Below are positions 17,673 through 29,625 of a stretch of DNA of 64,000 nt, one piece after another (position 1 is the stretch's first letter; each line of letters opens with the position of its first letter). A model generated the notes under the pieces. That model was not told where the DNA came from, searched no databases, and was given only the letters and a program-made list of their open reading frames with translations. The stretch comes from Chromera velia. Taxonomy: Eukaryota > Sar > Chromeraceae. The translations under genes were made by a program, and so were the position numbers. Location: the NCBI GenBank assembly GCA_018398765.1, contig JAHBMJ010003042.1, positions 90,081 to 154,080 of the forward strand. Reading direction: 5' to 3'.

Positions 17673-18030
17673 ACTAGGCTCTACACTCTAAAAAAAAAGA
17701 AAAGAACAAAAATAAACGGTGCTGATATATTTTTTATTTTTTTATGTATTGATACGACAGCTGTTGTTTTTGAAGCAACACTGTGCAACGCTCTTTGCAA
17801 CACCCTAGCAATACCTTAACAATGTCTCAATAAGTGTTATTCTTTATGTAACATTCTTTTATACTCTTTAATACTCTTTGCAACATGTCAACAACATCTT
17901 TACAACATTTTGACAACACTTGAACAACAGTAAACAACAGTTGTTTGTTAGGATCTATAAAAAAAAAATCTATAAAAAAAAATTGACTCCGATATTTTTT
18001 TTATATCTTTTTACAGTGCGGAGCCTAGGA

Positions 18031-18062
<32 letters not shown>

Positions 18063-18118
18063 AAAATTGAAAAAATAATTCAGAGTTTAAGAAGATTTCT
18101 TTTTTTTTTTAATTTAAC

Positions 18119-18202
18119 GCCAAAGTGGTAAAGCCAAACGCCCGAAACCGTAAAACCAAAGCGGCAAAGCCAAAGTGGCAAAGCCAAAGCCGGCCAAAGT
18201 GG
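18119..18202. repeat. Minisatellite of about 12-bp CAAAGYGGYAAAGC-like units
   Basis: Five to seven imperfect tandem units with the core AAAGCCAAAG. It abuts the left edge of MITE copy 2, and its last unit supplies the MITE target site. Confidence 0.75.
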
Positions 18203-18206
18203 ATGG

Positions 18207-18439
18207 ACCTCCCTGAACCTAACTACCACTTGAAAGTTTAAGCCACATTTTTGGATAAGCTTGAAAGTCCGCGCCGCAGACGTAGATCATTTACGGTATC
18301 TTGAAAGCCAGAGCCGCATATCTGGATGGTGTCTTGACCATCTACGCTGTAGGTGTGGACGGTTTCTTGAAAAACGATGCCACAGATAGAGATCATCTTG
18401 ATTATATTTTTTTAAGTGGTACTTAGGTTCAAGGAGGTT
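18207..18439. mobile_element. MITE copy 2, same family as 11291-11570
   Basis: Same orientation, termini and internal sequence as copy 1, but 233 bp long because it lacks the internal GAT-repeat insertion. Flanking 9-mers (18198-18206 and 18440-18448) match at 7 of 9 positions, consistent with an older target-site duplication. The right terminal repeat has more changes than in copy 1. Confidence 0.85.
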
Positions 18440-19584
18440 AGCGGATGATAAAATTTTCCAGTGGCTTGTAGTATCAGTAAGTATCAAGGTATGTCAGGAA
18501 GCCTGAGGAATATATAGTTTTCTCTCCACTTTTTAAGTTATGGTATAGCAAAGTAAAGTTATATCAAGCTACGATCACTATCTATAGTTCGCTACTATTA
18601 ACTACTATTAACTGTGATCTACCATTGATGGTCTTTGTAGTTCTTTGCTGTCATTTGGCGCACCGGCGGTACCGCTCTTCACAACATACATACACTGTCA
18701 TTGCTAGCTGTCATTGCTCCCTCTTAATTTTTCCCCAGGGTGCTGCCTATTTTTTTTTCTAGTTTTTAATTAAAGTTACCAAAAACTACTTGCGGGCGTC
18801 TTTTAGCGCCTTTAGCGCCCACCGAAATATGCTTTAGCGCGTATTGGCGGGCCTTTGCATGACCTGCTGAAATACGCTGAAATCAGCCCCGCTCGCTGAT
18901 TGGAAGTTAACTACTGCCCCAAGGGTACCACCGTATACCACCGTACCCAGGGGTATCCCTCTTCCAACACTTACACAACAAAGGGTGCAAAATCTGTTCT
19001 TTCCATAGACTCCTGCCTATTCTTGCTAATTCTTACCAATTCCTCCATTTCTCCACCTCGTGCTTATGGTTTGGAAGACCTGGGAAGACCGACGGTTTCC
19101 TTAATTTTTTTTCAATTTCAATGATATTAAATGCATTCGGTTCAGTCTAGAATAGTCTACTAAGTCTAAAAGTTTCCTTAATTCCTGTGACTTTCTTGAA
19201 TTTATCGATGGAGACTCGTACAGTTTGCGTGCGTCAATTGCTGGCCCATTATGGCCCCGGAAAGCATGCAAACAGCTATAGGCCCGCGTGGGGCACTTAA
19301 TTTCATTCACAAAATTTGGGTTCGATCAGCGTGAGAATCGGTGAGATACAAAACAGACTTGAGAAGAATCCTCTTTCTGTGTGCCGAAGAAAACGAAGCG
19401 ACACTCGCAGTGGCACCTTGATGTTTGAAATTAAGTATCGTTCTGTGATCCAATTCGGGGTCGTAATCCCACACAGTGATGTTGGACTGACTGATTCCTG
19501 TTTTTCTCGTCTGTAGAGCACTCGAGGTAACTCGAGAGGCTTGTTCTGAAATTCGCCAGATTTTATTTGTGCTTGGTGTTCAAA

Positions 19585-22500
19585 ATGATCGCCGTCCTCT
19601 TTTCACTGGGGTTTCTCTTGGTTCTTGTTGCCACTGCGGTCCAAGAGGTCAAGAGGGTCGGCTTGAAGAAGTGCGTTGCCAGTCTCCTTGACTTCTTCTT
19701 TGCCGGTCGTCTCTGGACGGCCTCCCCCAGCACGAGAAGCGAAGAGGCCAAAGGATCGGGTAGGTACTGTGAGAGTACCCCACAGCTTGCTCCTGCGTGT
19801 CATTCTTGACGCTGCATACCTGTCTCTTGCATTTGAAACCTGCAACTTCCCTGCAGAACCGAACGAAAAGGAAGAAGACCCCTCTCTCTCTCCGGAAGAT
19901 CAGAAGGATAGGGGCACTTCGGAGAAGGTTGGAGAGGGGGAGGAAGAGAGTCCCCTGACGTCCAACCTGGAATGCCTTCTTAGTGAGACAAGGGGACAGA
20001 CCATAGAGGATGAAGAAGTGAACAAAGACGAAAAAGGGGAAACAGACAGAGACGAACAACCCCACAGCGCTTCTGGTCAGTTGGCTCGCTGTGTCAATCG
20101 AAGTGTCTACCTCTCGGGCCGCTTTGTAGGTGCTCTTCGTTTCTTTTGCTTGTCTGTCAGGAGGTCTTTGCGTGTTTACGCCGTTCATTTTTCTTCTCTC
20201 TTGCTGTTTCCACTTCAGTACCCGAGGCCGTCTCCACTAGACGTGCGGCTCCTTCTGATGGAGTGGAGGAGGGCATGAAGGGCGCGGAGGGAGTGGAGAG
20301 GAAGGGCGAGGAGAGTAGCCAGAGCCTTGACCGAGAGACGGGGAACCTGGGAAGAGGTCTTGGAGAGGAGGGCTCTGGAAACGGAGGGGAAGGGCCTCAG
20401 GTGTTGGAGAGGGAAAGGGAGAGGGAGGTGCCTGTTCCTGTTCAATCAGAGGAGGAGAATGTAGAGACAGGGCGAGAGGGGGAAAAGGGTGGAAGCATGG
20501 GAAGCAAGGGATTAGGAGAGGAAACGAAAATAGAGGAAATCCAGGAAGTGACCGTGAAGGCAGGCGGAGAGGGTGAGGCTGAGAAGGATGGAGAAGAGAA
20601 GGAGAAGGAAAAAAAGGAGGGAGAGGACGAAGAGGACGACGAAGACGAGCTCTCTGCCGACAGGGCGAAGACATGCAAAGAAAAAGGGAACGAACACTTT
20701 CGGCAGGGCGAATGGGAGGCAGCCCTCCGTTATTACACGGAGGGGATCGCTGTCTGTCCAGAGGAAGAAGAGGAGGGAAAGCTCCTCGCCATTCTGTATG
20801 GAAACAGGTCAGTGAGTGAGTCCCATTGCCAAGCTATGGACACGATCTCTGCCCACAGGCTGTCAGTGGTATCAGTTTCCAGATTCAATGACGTTCTGAC
20901 GGAGTCTGTCAGACAGCGAATCAGCGAGTTTCTTTTCTGTTCTAGCCAGTGCGTCCAGATTCTGTGTCCATATGTCTGCCTGAGCGTGTGCATGTGTCCG
21001 CATCTTGCCCGTGCACCTGTGTCACTTCGTGTGTGCTCTGTACGTGCTTGCTCCGCGGGTGTGCGTGCAGTGTTACAGCGTATATGCGTGTGTACACATG
21101 CGTGCCGCTGTTTCTATACGTGTACCAACTATGTCCTCGTTTTTTTGTTGCAGGGCTGCATGTCATATGAATCTGAACCAGACTGACTTCGCCCTGAAAG
21201 ACTGCTCCGACGCTCTGTATTTTAATCCGACCTACACGAAGGTGAGAACGAAACCAGGGGCGAAGGCGCTTTTGCGTTTTTTTCTTCCAACTGACATTCC
21301 GTCCTTTGTTCCTTGATGTCTTTCTCCTGTCTTGTGTCAATTCTCTGTGCCCTTTTGCGATTCTCCAGCATTTCTCTCGATCGTTTTTGTCCGGCCTGAG
21401 GGGCATCGATGGGTCTTGCGGAGGGGGGCAACGGAATGGAGTGGAGAGGTGAGGGGTCGAGAAGGGGCCAATGATTTCTAATCTCCGAAATGTTTCTGTC
21501 TAACTATCAAAGTTGATTGGGGGTCCTAACGATACGACAGTGTGCTATCATGTATGACTGCTAGGAACGAAAAGAGAATAGAAACCAAAAGCTTCTCTGC
21601 ATGGGATGGCCTGGATTGAGTGTGTCTCTTTTTTTTGTCTCGTCTCTCCCTCCCTGCAGGTTCTCACCCGGCGTGCGTCAATCTATGAGCAGAAGGAGAA
21701 GTGGCACGACGCCCTTGAGGACCTGAAGAAGGCGATCGAAGCAGACTCGCAGCTTCAGTCAGTCACGCGTGGCCTGAAGACAGAATTCAGCTTTCTGGGC
21801 ATCGAATCAAGATGCACATATTCGCAGGCACGCAGTAGAACCGACCCTTCAAGAGGGGCAAGGCACAGGAATTGGAAACTCGATTGCATCCCCCCCCCCC
21901 TTCTTTCTCAACATACACAGTTTTGTCGCACTTTTTTTTTTTTTTTGGTGTCGCACTAAATTGTTCGATCTGACGAGTTATTCGAGCACAAGAAATGAAA
22001 CGAAAATCTGCCGTGTCTCTCTTCACCCTGGGGCAGGTGTCTATGTGTGTTGTTCTCTTCCCTAATCTTTTTGGTCTCTTTGTGACGGCGTTCCTCCTTT
22101 TCTATCGTCTCTCTTTTCTTTTCTTGCGGACACTTTGGGGGGGCATGTGCCTCGGGTGAAGGTAGGAGCAGCTACTGTAAAATGGATTTTCGAATGCATG
22201 CTTATAAGGCAAATTGTTTTTTGTTGGCTGGGGTCTTGCAGGCGTCCTCTGTCTCAGCAACTGAAACGAGTCGAAAAGAAGTGTCAGTTAGTCGGAGAAG
22301 GACTCGGTTTGGGAGTGTGTGTGTGTGTGAGAGAGAGAGCAGCTGCTTCTTTCTTTTCTCTTTTCTCTTTTTCTTACTCCGCTTCCTTTTTTGCGCAGGA
22401 ATCAGGGCTCGCCTCTCGCTTCTTCGGCTTTCTTCCTTCCTTTGTTGGTTTCTGCCTTCTTTCCTGTCCCCCTTCTTTCCGTCCTTTCCTTTCTGTTCTT

Positions 22501-22592
22501 GTTCAGTTGATCAGTCTGTCTGTATGTGTGTCTTGGAGAGAGGCCGTCGTTCCTCAGTCGGGACTGTTGGAGTCTTTTGCGCTTTTCAGCTG

Positions 22593-22623
<31 letters not shown>

Positions 22624-23429
22624 GGGGGNNNNNNNNNNNNNNNNNNNNNNNNNNNNNNNNNNNNNNNNNNNNNNNNNNNNNNNNNNNNNNNNNNNNNNNN
22701 NNNNNNNNNNNNNNNNNNNNNNNNNNNNNNNNNNNNNNNNNNNNNNNNNNNNNNNNNNNNNNNNNNNNNNNNNNNNNNNNNNNNNNNNGGGGGGGGGGTC
22801 TGTATGTGTGTGTCTCTCTCTCTGTGTGTCTGTGTGTGTATGTGTGTGTGTGTGTGTGTCTGTGTCTGTGTCTGTGTCGTTGTCTGTGTCTGTGTCTGTG
22901 TGTGCGTGTGCGTGTGCGTGCGTGCGTTTGTTTGTGAGGGAGAGAGACAATCGAGTGGTCTTGGGTTTTAGTCCATCAGTGTGTGTTTGTGTGTGTGTGT
23001 GTGTCTGCTTTCCCCCTGTGAAAACGTGCGTTCATTTCTTTTCTTCGACCTTCCTTGCCTACTGCAGCTCAGGAGCAATTCGAAAAAGAGAAGGAGGAGG
23101 TGGTGGGGAAGCTGAAGGACATGGGCAACTGGGTTTTGGGAAATTTTGGTCTCTCGCTGGATAACTTCAAAGTCGAACAGAACGACAACGGAAGCTACAA
23201 CATTCAATTTCAACAAAACCCAGGTCAATCAAATCCAACTGACAGCGCTACAGGTGGAGGGGGGGCTGGAGGGTCTTCTACTAGGGTCACCACTCAGCCC
23301 GTCTCCTCGGCAGACCCCCTTGGCAGCCGGCACGCCACGAAAGGCCCTGCCGCCCCAACCTCAACGTCTCAGACCATGCTGGAGGAAGTGACCAGCGATA
23401 CTGACTCAGACGCTTCCGTCGAGACATGA
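19585..23429 (+). CDS. TTC1: TTC1-like tetratricopeptide protein with N-terminal membrane anchor, 7 exons
   Basis: Exons 19585-19759, 19857-20075, 20219-20807, 21154-21241, 21660-21757, 22242-22282 and 23068-23429; phases agree and the total is 523 residues. Residues 280-404 form three TPRs (CKEKGNEHFRQGEWEAALRY; NRAACHMNLNQTDFALKDCS; RRASIYEQKEKWHDALEDL). The following helix and C-terminal module (KLKDMGNWVLGNFGLSLDNF, then NGSYNIQFQQNP) is diagnostic of TTC1, a co-chaperone adaptor binding Hsp70/Hsp90 tails through its TPRs. Residues 1-20 (MIAVLFSLGFLLVLVATAVQ) form a signal anchor, and 60-280 is a Glu/Lys/Gly-rich disordered linker; neither is typical of animal TTC1, which is soluble. A membrane-tethered co-chaperone facing the cytosol is inferred. 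The C-terminal 60 residues are Ser/Thr/Gly-rich. Confidence 0.9.
22592..23010. repeat. TC/TG compound microsatellite around the gap
   Basis: (CT)n then (GT)n before the gap, and (TG)n, (TCTG)n and (GCGT)n after it, all inside TTC1 intron 6. Confidence 0.9.
22629..22788. other. Assembly gap (160 N) in TTC1 intron 6
   Basis: A run of N flanked on both sides by G homopolymers within a TC/TG microsatellite. True length is unknown. Apparent ORFs spanning it are artefacts. Confidence 1.
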
Positions 23430-26230
23430 CATCAAGTGGAAGGCAGGCAGGCAGAGAGGGAGGGGGGAAGCAGAGAGACCGGGGACTATCCTCGTTTGTG
23501 CTAGGGTGATTCGTTTCGTGCTCTTTTGCAGAGCCCGTCCCTTCGTTGGTGTTTTGTTTTTCTTCGGATGTCTGTCTCCCTCAAGTTGTTTCCTTCTGAC
23601 GGAAATGCCGCTGCAGACTTTTGTTGTCTGTACGTTCCTGCCAGGTCTTGTCTTTCCAATCAAGAGAGCGAGTAACACTGGCATGCTGGACCCCAGCCTG
23701 TCTGTATGTGAATCCAACATGCAAGTGCGCAGAACACGAATTTGTGTACCCCCTCCGTTTCTGCCCCCACACGCACTCTTTACATCGACTGACTGAAGTG
23801 CACCAGTGTACGATACAACGTTGAGTGACCTAGTTTGTTGTTGACTGTGCTGCATAAATCATCTGTAAAAGAATTTAGTTAATGAAGAGTAACGTTTGAA
23901 CTTGAACAGAGTATTGATAGAATAAGTAAAAGAATTCAGATTTAAATTTAATAGATCAGATTCGAATCCAGACGTACTATTGTAATAGTACTATTGTACA
24001 TTATAGATACTTAACAGGATTAAGTGCATGATAAATTATAAATGATTAATTCACTTATGTTTCAGAACATTGTCGCTGTTTTGAAGTTGTCTGTAGTGTT
24101 TTGTTTTTTATAAGTGCATAATTGAAAATTAGGCTAAAATAGTTAATAGCCCTAGTTATATAGCTAGGATGATGATCTAGTTATTTGAAACTGAAAACAA
24201 ATTTTAACTTTTAAAGCTTAAACTTATAAAATTCATTCACATAGGATCTCTTCTGACAGATGGACTCTGATTGAGTAACGTAACTCTAGCGTTAACTTTA
24301 AAAAATAGAACAGGGTAGGATAGGCTAGAGGATAGGATTACTAATGTATGAAAGATATAAAAACAGAATCAAGAAATCAGTAACACTTTATAAAAACTGT
24401 TGCGTAGACGGATGGAAGATTAAGAATGAGGCGAACGTACTAGGAACGGATCTTAAATGCAGTTTCCCCCCTTATAATCTATATTAGCTATCATTAATAT
24501 ATAATGATATTAAGCTAAAGTTGAAGTTGACTAGGTTGATCATCCATCCTGCTATATTTCTATTCTTGGCTGCTAGTGTGAATCGAGCTTTTTTATGGAG
24601 AGTTCACCCAACAAACACGTGCGTCCTTCGACACATTGATCCTAAGATCGATCTGATTCCGCATCAAACCGAATAGCCACCCCACACTTACGGCTACAAA
24701 GTGCAAAGAGATAAACCATCGGCTGTTTTGCAGGTTGATCCACAGTGATTTTGTGATTTTGTGGGCGGTGGACGTGGGGATACTCATCGACTCAGTGAAT
24801 GGAGGCTCGATAGATCTCTTCGATGGGAACTGTATGTGTTGCTTCTTTGCCTAGCTGCAGGAGTGCTGACCAATGCGTGTGTGGGAGTAGCAGTCAGTTG
24901 CCAGGCTGCTCTTCTTGCTTTACAGTTCCTGTTTTGCTCTGTTATTGTATGCGTACTTAGAACTCGGGCTTGAGGCGTTTTCTTGATCGATCGATCAACA
25001 TAAATTTCCTTTCTGCATTTCCATTGCTGGCGCGGTTTGAGAGAACATTCTGTTTTGTCATGTGGCACGTATGTTTTGTCTCTCTGTTTAAAACATTCTT
25101 TTCGGAGGATGCGAAGTAAAAAAACGCCTTCCAGTTTGCTTTCTTCGTCGTTCCTTTTTCTTTTTCTTGTGCTTCTCACTAGGCGTTTTCTGAACGTGCT
25201 GCAGTCACGTACGTCTAAGGTCTGCCACAGAGCAGACAAAGACAACATGGATGCATAGAGGACTGCGAAGAAGTGCGAAATTGAGGAATAGAAAACGAAT
25301 GAGAGCTGCTTTGATTTTGATATGGAATTAAAGAAGAGGCACAAGCAGACTGTCATTGGAGTATTTCAAAAGTACTGTGCGACCATTTGAGAAAGAACTT
25401 TTGTTTCCCGAGGGCCGTGTTGCTGGTACGTCTTTTTTCTCTCTTCTGTCTTTCATCTACTGGGCAGCGCAGGACAACAAATGCCGCTACAATTCGTTTT
25501 GTCCGATTTCAGCCGGCTCTCCTTCTTCTCTTCATTCGTCTCGCATTTATTTGTATGGGTTCTTGTCTGCTGTAAATCACCTTCGTTCCTTTGTTCAAAG
25601 AGCCCGTCGAGCAAAAAGTCGTTGCATGCAGACGGGTCGAAAAAAGCATTTCCAAGCTTCAGCTGAAAATGGAGGGAAGGGAAAAGACGTTGAAAGCACC
25701 CCATGCAGCCAGCCACCGTGCCGCCAGTTCAGCCAACAATGACCTCCTTCCTCAACCCTGTCTTTCAGCCTTTTCCACGTCATTCGTTGCAGTTGTTTCT
25801 TTTTTTTCTCATCTCGATGGCAGTTACAGATCCTTCCCCTCTTCTTATCATCTTCACCCCATCTGTCTCCTCCTCGCATCTCATGGGGACGTCCCCGGGT
25901 GCTGAGCTGGCGGGGGGTCCCCGTCCTCTCCTACAGAGTCCAAAAGAGTCGTGCCCTGGGAACCGTCGACCGATCTGCAGACACACATAGGCAGGCAGGC
26001 AGGCAGGGGGGAAAGGAGGTCTCTGTCTCTGTTTTGTCAAAAATCCTTTCGTTTTCGCTCGCTTTCTGTGCGGGAACTGTCAGTGTTGGTATGTGTGCGT
26101 GCGTGCGCGCGCGCGTGTGTGTGTGTGTGCGTGTGCGTGTGTCTTTTGTGGGCGTGTGTGTGATTTGTGGGAGTGTTTGTGTTTTGTAGGTGTGAGTGTA
26201 TTTTGTGTGTGCGCGCGCGTGTGTGTGTGT
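23430..26230. other. Intergenic stretch: TTC1 3' region, AT-rich island, low-complexity DNA
   Basis: 23430-23860 is GC-balanced and probably TTC1 3' UTR. 23860-24590 is an AT-rich island with no ORF. 24590-26230 is T-rich on the plus strand with a TG microsatellite (26090-26240). A minus-strand segment at 25974-25881 after CTGCAG reads as a plausible C-terminus (SVDGSQGTTLLDSVGEDGD and on) and could be one more exon of the type I membrane protein, but the TG-rich DNA between has the wrong strand for an intron of that gene, so I leave it out. Confidence 0.45.
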
Positions 26231-27709
26231 CTATATGCGTGTGTGCGTTGTGCCGTTCTGTGTCGCTTTTGCTATTTTGTTAAGGCCCCGCATGTAAGCC
26301 GTCCATGCACTGGATCGATGTATGTACTGACGGACCGACCCTCTCGATACTCTCTCTCGAGTCGGTCGGCCTGTCGATCCGTGTGCGGCTGCCAGGGCGG
26401 CTCTGGGGTTTTTTGCATCCACAGAGTCATCCACCTCGTCTTCCTTGATCGACTTCAAAGAGGGTTTGGTGGATCTTATGACTGGATTGCCGGGAGACGT
26501 GAGGAAGGGGGGGGTTGAAGAAGAGGAAGAGGGGAGACCATCACTGTCGAGACCGGGTTTTCTGTCAGCCTCTTGTCCTTGGTTGGCAGAGAGGAGACGG
26601 GCACAGCAGAGGCAACAGATGCCAATGAAAAGAATGGAAATCAACGAGGCGATCAGAATCGTCATCGCGAAAGTCACCAGCTCCTTCACGACCTCTGCAA
26701 CAAATAGGGAGGAGAGTTTTGTTCTTTGATTCATTTATTCATTCATGCATCCATGTTTTTGTCCGATTATACACTCATTGACTCACTGAGTCACTCACTC
26801 ACTCACTCACTCACTCACTCACTCATTCTCTCACCCCTTCACCCGCGCTCTCACTCACTCCTTCATTCCATACTTCCTTATCCAGGCATTCCTTCACTCC
26901 TTCCTTCCTCCACCAACTCACTCGTTTGCGAAATCCCCGCCCCATGCACTCAGACACCATAACATTCACCCACGCATTTCTCCTCTTGACTGACGTACTC
27001 GCTGATGGTCCGAGTTGAGAAGGGCTGAAGGGAGTGGTGTGAAAGCACGCACAACAAAAACTTCTTGTTTCTTGACAAATCCCAGAAACAAATAAAGAAC
27101 AGAAAAATCGCTTCGACCAACTAACCGAGTGACTGCGCATTACTGCGCGCTCGCATATATTTCTGAGCGTCGACCCCGACGACCATCGCCTGCAGCAACG
27201 GCACATTCTTCCCTTCTTCCTCACCTCCCTTGCCCTTATCCCCCTCCGCCCCCGTTCCGCCCGGCTTGACAGTGGGGGGAACGAAGCACACCAAGGGGGG
27301 CGCAGGCGCGTTGCTGGAGGGGTCAGGCTCGCACTCTGCGACCTGTTGGAACGCGACCTTCTCCCCTGAAGATGCAGAGGCAAGCATTCATTTTGTGGGT
27401 ATTGGATGTGCGCATGTACGTATTGCGAATCAATATATGTATGAGTATACATCTTATAAATGCAAGCAAGTTTGTTTCCTGTCGGTCTTTTGTTTTCGCC
27501 AGCTCCGGCTGTGTCACGAGAGAGAAAGGGACGGCAAGATCGTTGACAAGAAGGAGGGTCCACAACCATTTGCTCACAAGGGCGGGTAATCAGAAACGCA
27601 TGCAACACACTCGCATATGGATAGACAGACGTACAGATGAATGGATAGATAGATAGATAGGGGAAGATCAGCAGAGATCTGTGTATCGATGGACAGAACG
27701 ATATCTACA

Positions 27710-27743
<34 letters not shown>

Positions 27744-28821
27744 TAAAGAGTGAGAAAGAGAGAGAGGGGGGGAGCCGACCTTCCTCAGTGCTCGCAAATG
27801 CGAAAAACTTCTCAGGGGCGTCGTTTCCTTCGGAAATAGACTTGGCGACTTCCGCATCCAGCTCGCACTTGAATCCTCCTGCGTGCTTCTTGTCTGGGTC
27901 TGAATTCTTCAGATACTGACAGGGTTTTAGAAGGGCACTCTCCAATCTGATCTTCTCCCATTCATCGGCCGGCATTGACGCCTTCAATGGGATGAGCACC
28001 TCGGCTGCTTTTTGCTTATCTGCTGAGATTTGCTTCTCTGGTGCTTCCGAGCTAAACGGGTTGTCCTTGTCTTTCTCCTTCTCTTTTTCCTTTTCATCCT
28101 TCTCCTTCTGTGTTTGAGTTTGCTGCTCTGGTGTAGTGGACTGGGTTCCTGTCTGCTGTTGTTGTGTCTTCTCTTGAGTGTCCTTTGTAGGCTCCGTCGA
28201 CGTGGAAGCTTTCGGCTCCTCTGGCTTGGCTGCCACCGTGTTTACTGGTGTTTCTGCTTTCTCTTTCGGTGGGGCCTGCACGGTATCAGTGGTTGGTGGC
28301 TTCTTGGGATCTGTCTTCGTTGGTATGGTGGCCGCATCAGTGGCCTCGGGGGTGTTTGAGGCGTCCCCTTTGGAGGAGGTAGAGACGCCCTCTCCCTTCA
28401 ACTCATCCTCTAGGGCCTGTGAGGTGGCGCTCCCCGGACCCGAGCTGTCGAAGGAACCCCGAAGCAAGTTCTTGGGCCCAGCCTGCACGGACACAGAAAA
28501 GCCCAGAATGACTACATGCATGCGTACATGCATGCATGCATGCATGCGAGATCGAAGAAGGCGATGTCGAATGAAAGAAAGGCGACGCACTGGCTGACTC
28601 ACCCCCTCAGTACGGCTTCGTGGAGAGGTTTGTGAAGTCTGTACGAAGAGGGAAGGATAGTCAGCCTCCGACATGATCAGAGGAGAGGGGGCGGACGGAA
28701 GGCCTCCTTGCAGGGCAATGGCAAATTGCCTCTCTCTGTTCACCCCTACTGCATCTGTGAGAGAGGTATGCAGTGCCTGCCAAAGAAGCGTCCAAATGAC
28801 AAAGTAGTTCCACCTGTGCAT
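26231..28821 (-). CDS. Type I single-pass membrane protein of unknown function, 4 exons
   Basis: Exons 28821-28603, 28482-27780, 27365-27126 and 26694-26231; phases agree and the total is 541 residues. Residues 1-24 (MHRWNYFVIWTLLWQALHTS and on) form a signal peptide. Next comes a long Thr/Lys/Gln/Pro-rich spacer with Glu-Lys runs, then a folded part with four cysteines (LLKPCQYL, GGFKCELD, AECEPD, PLVCFV) that could pair as disulfides. A transmembrane helix at about 396-418 (TFAMTILIASLISILFIGIC) ends in a Cys-rich juxtamembrane CCLCC, a possible palmitoylation site, and a Ser-rich cytoplasmic tail follows. No family was recognised. Topology suggests a surface or secretory-pathway protein. 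The 3' end is uncertain: the tail after about residue 490 may instead splice further downstream. It is divergent from the AAAP gene. Confidence 0.75.
27708..27768. repeat. CA/GA microsatellite in intron 2 of the type I membrane protein gene
   Basis: (CA)n followed by (GA)n on the plus strand, next to the splice donor of the exon ending at 27780. Confidence 0.9.
28510..28552. repeat. CATG/GCATGC repeat in intron 1 of the type I membrane protein gene
   Basis: Tandem CATG giving overlapping TGCATGCA palindromes, inside the short intron 28483-28602. Confidence 0.9.
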
Positions 28822-29625
28822 CCCCCACTTTCCCCGCTTTGTGTGTCTTCTGCAGTCTGGTTCGGAGTAAGTAGTCAGAATAGATCGGTACTCTCCCCTA
28901 CAGTTTGCGAACCTCCAAAAATGCGTCGTCTACATGTCAGGTACGGATGGGTTTGAAAGGACGCAATGCCGGACTGAATCTGAACTGCTGCTGGAGAATC
29001 TGTCAAGCTTCGGTCCAGGAAGAGGAAGGAGGGTCAAAGAGGAGGCGATCAAGGAACGTCTTTTCGACCGACCAAGTTTGTTATAATTATATTGCTGCAT
29101 GGTTTTCACTCAGATCGAATACACGCAGATCGGCTTAACGTGTATCGGTAGGCAAGGCTCGCGCCTGCATGCAGGGCCCGTTCAAGTGCCCATGCACGCA
29201 TCTTGGGGCCCACCACGAACTCAAATTGTGCATTTGTGCCCCGGCCGACCATGACCAAAAGGGCATATGCTGCTACTGACATACAGACGTCGTGTTTCAT
29301 CTCGCCAAGAAGCTTTCCGGCAACCAGAAGAGAACTCTGATCACATTTCCTGGAGTGATCTTGGGTCAGAGACGCGAAGCTACAGCTTGCCAAGTCTGAG
29401 TGTCCTCCATTGCTCACTTCTTGGCTCATTCGGGCATGCAGCTGCTGTTTACACGGCGAGAGTTGCAGAGACGGGAAAAGGCATCCAGACGTTCATATGA
29501 TCTGCTGATGAAGGTGTATTGTTGACCGATATAGTGACATCGTCGCATTTTCCCATCCAACTTTTGCTGGTGTGATTGCCCTGTCTCTTTGTCGACCAGA
29601 AGGCACCAGAAAGACAGAAAGAAAG
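28822..29625. promoter_or_regulatory. Shared upstream region of the type I membrane protein and AAAP genes
   Basis: 804 bp between two outward-facing start codons. It holds TGCATGC at 29166-29172, GCATGC near 29434 and GC-rich GGGGCCC/GCCCCGG patches. Promoter use is inferred from the position. Confidence 0.45.

Larger units (their letters stand above)
16929..19584. other. AT-rich intergenic stretch with repeats, no gene
   Basis: Between the LRR stop and the TTC1 start. It contains a retroposon tail, a long GAAA microsatellite, degenerate CAACA-rich DNA (17760-17950), a minisatellite, MITE copy 2 and a patch of imperfect TTTAGCGCC-type repeats near 18800-18850. The last 350 bp is GC-richer and is probably the TTC1 promoter and 5' leader; it carries a 15-bp word shared with the VMA21 upstream region (19251-19265). 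ORFs here are short and unconvincing. Confidence 0.6.

Noticed and set aside
20237-20674. Minus-strand ORFs opposite TTC1 exon 3
   Set aside because: Pro/Ser/Leu-rich antisense of the acidic linker.
22135-23164. ORFs of 180-280 codons spanning the N gap
   Set aside because: Open only because the gap is unread; they consist of microsatellite sequence.
28030-28597. Plus-strand ORFs of 109 and 139 codons
   Set aside because: Antisense to exon 2 of the type I membrane protein, whose reading is supported by signal peptide, TM and phases.
29130-29250. Possible tRNA-derived SINE or tRNA gene
   Set aside because: GC-rich patches suggested it, but no A/B box pair or cloverleaf could be drawn. No tRNA, rRNA or CRISPR array was found anywhere in the window.
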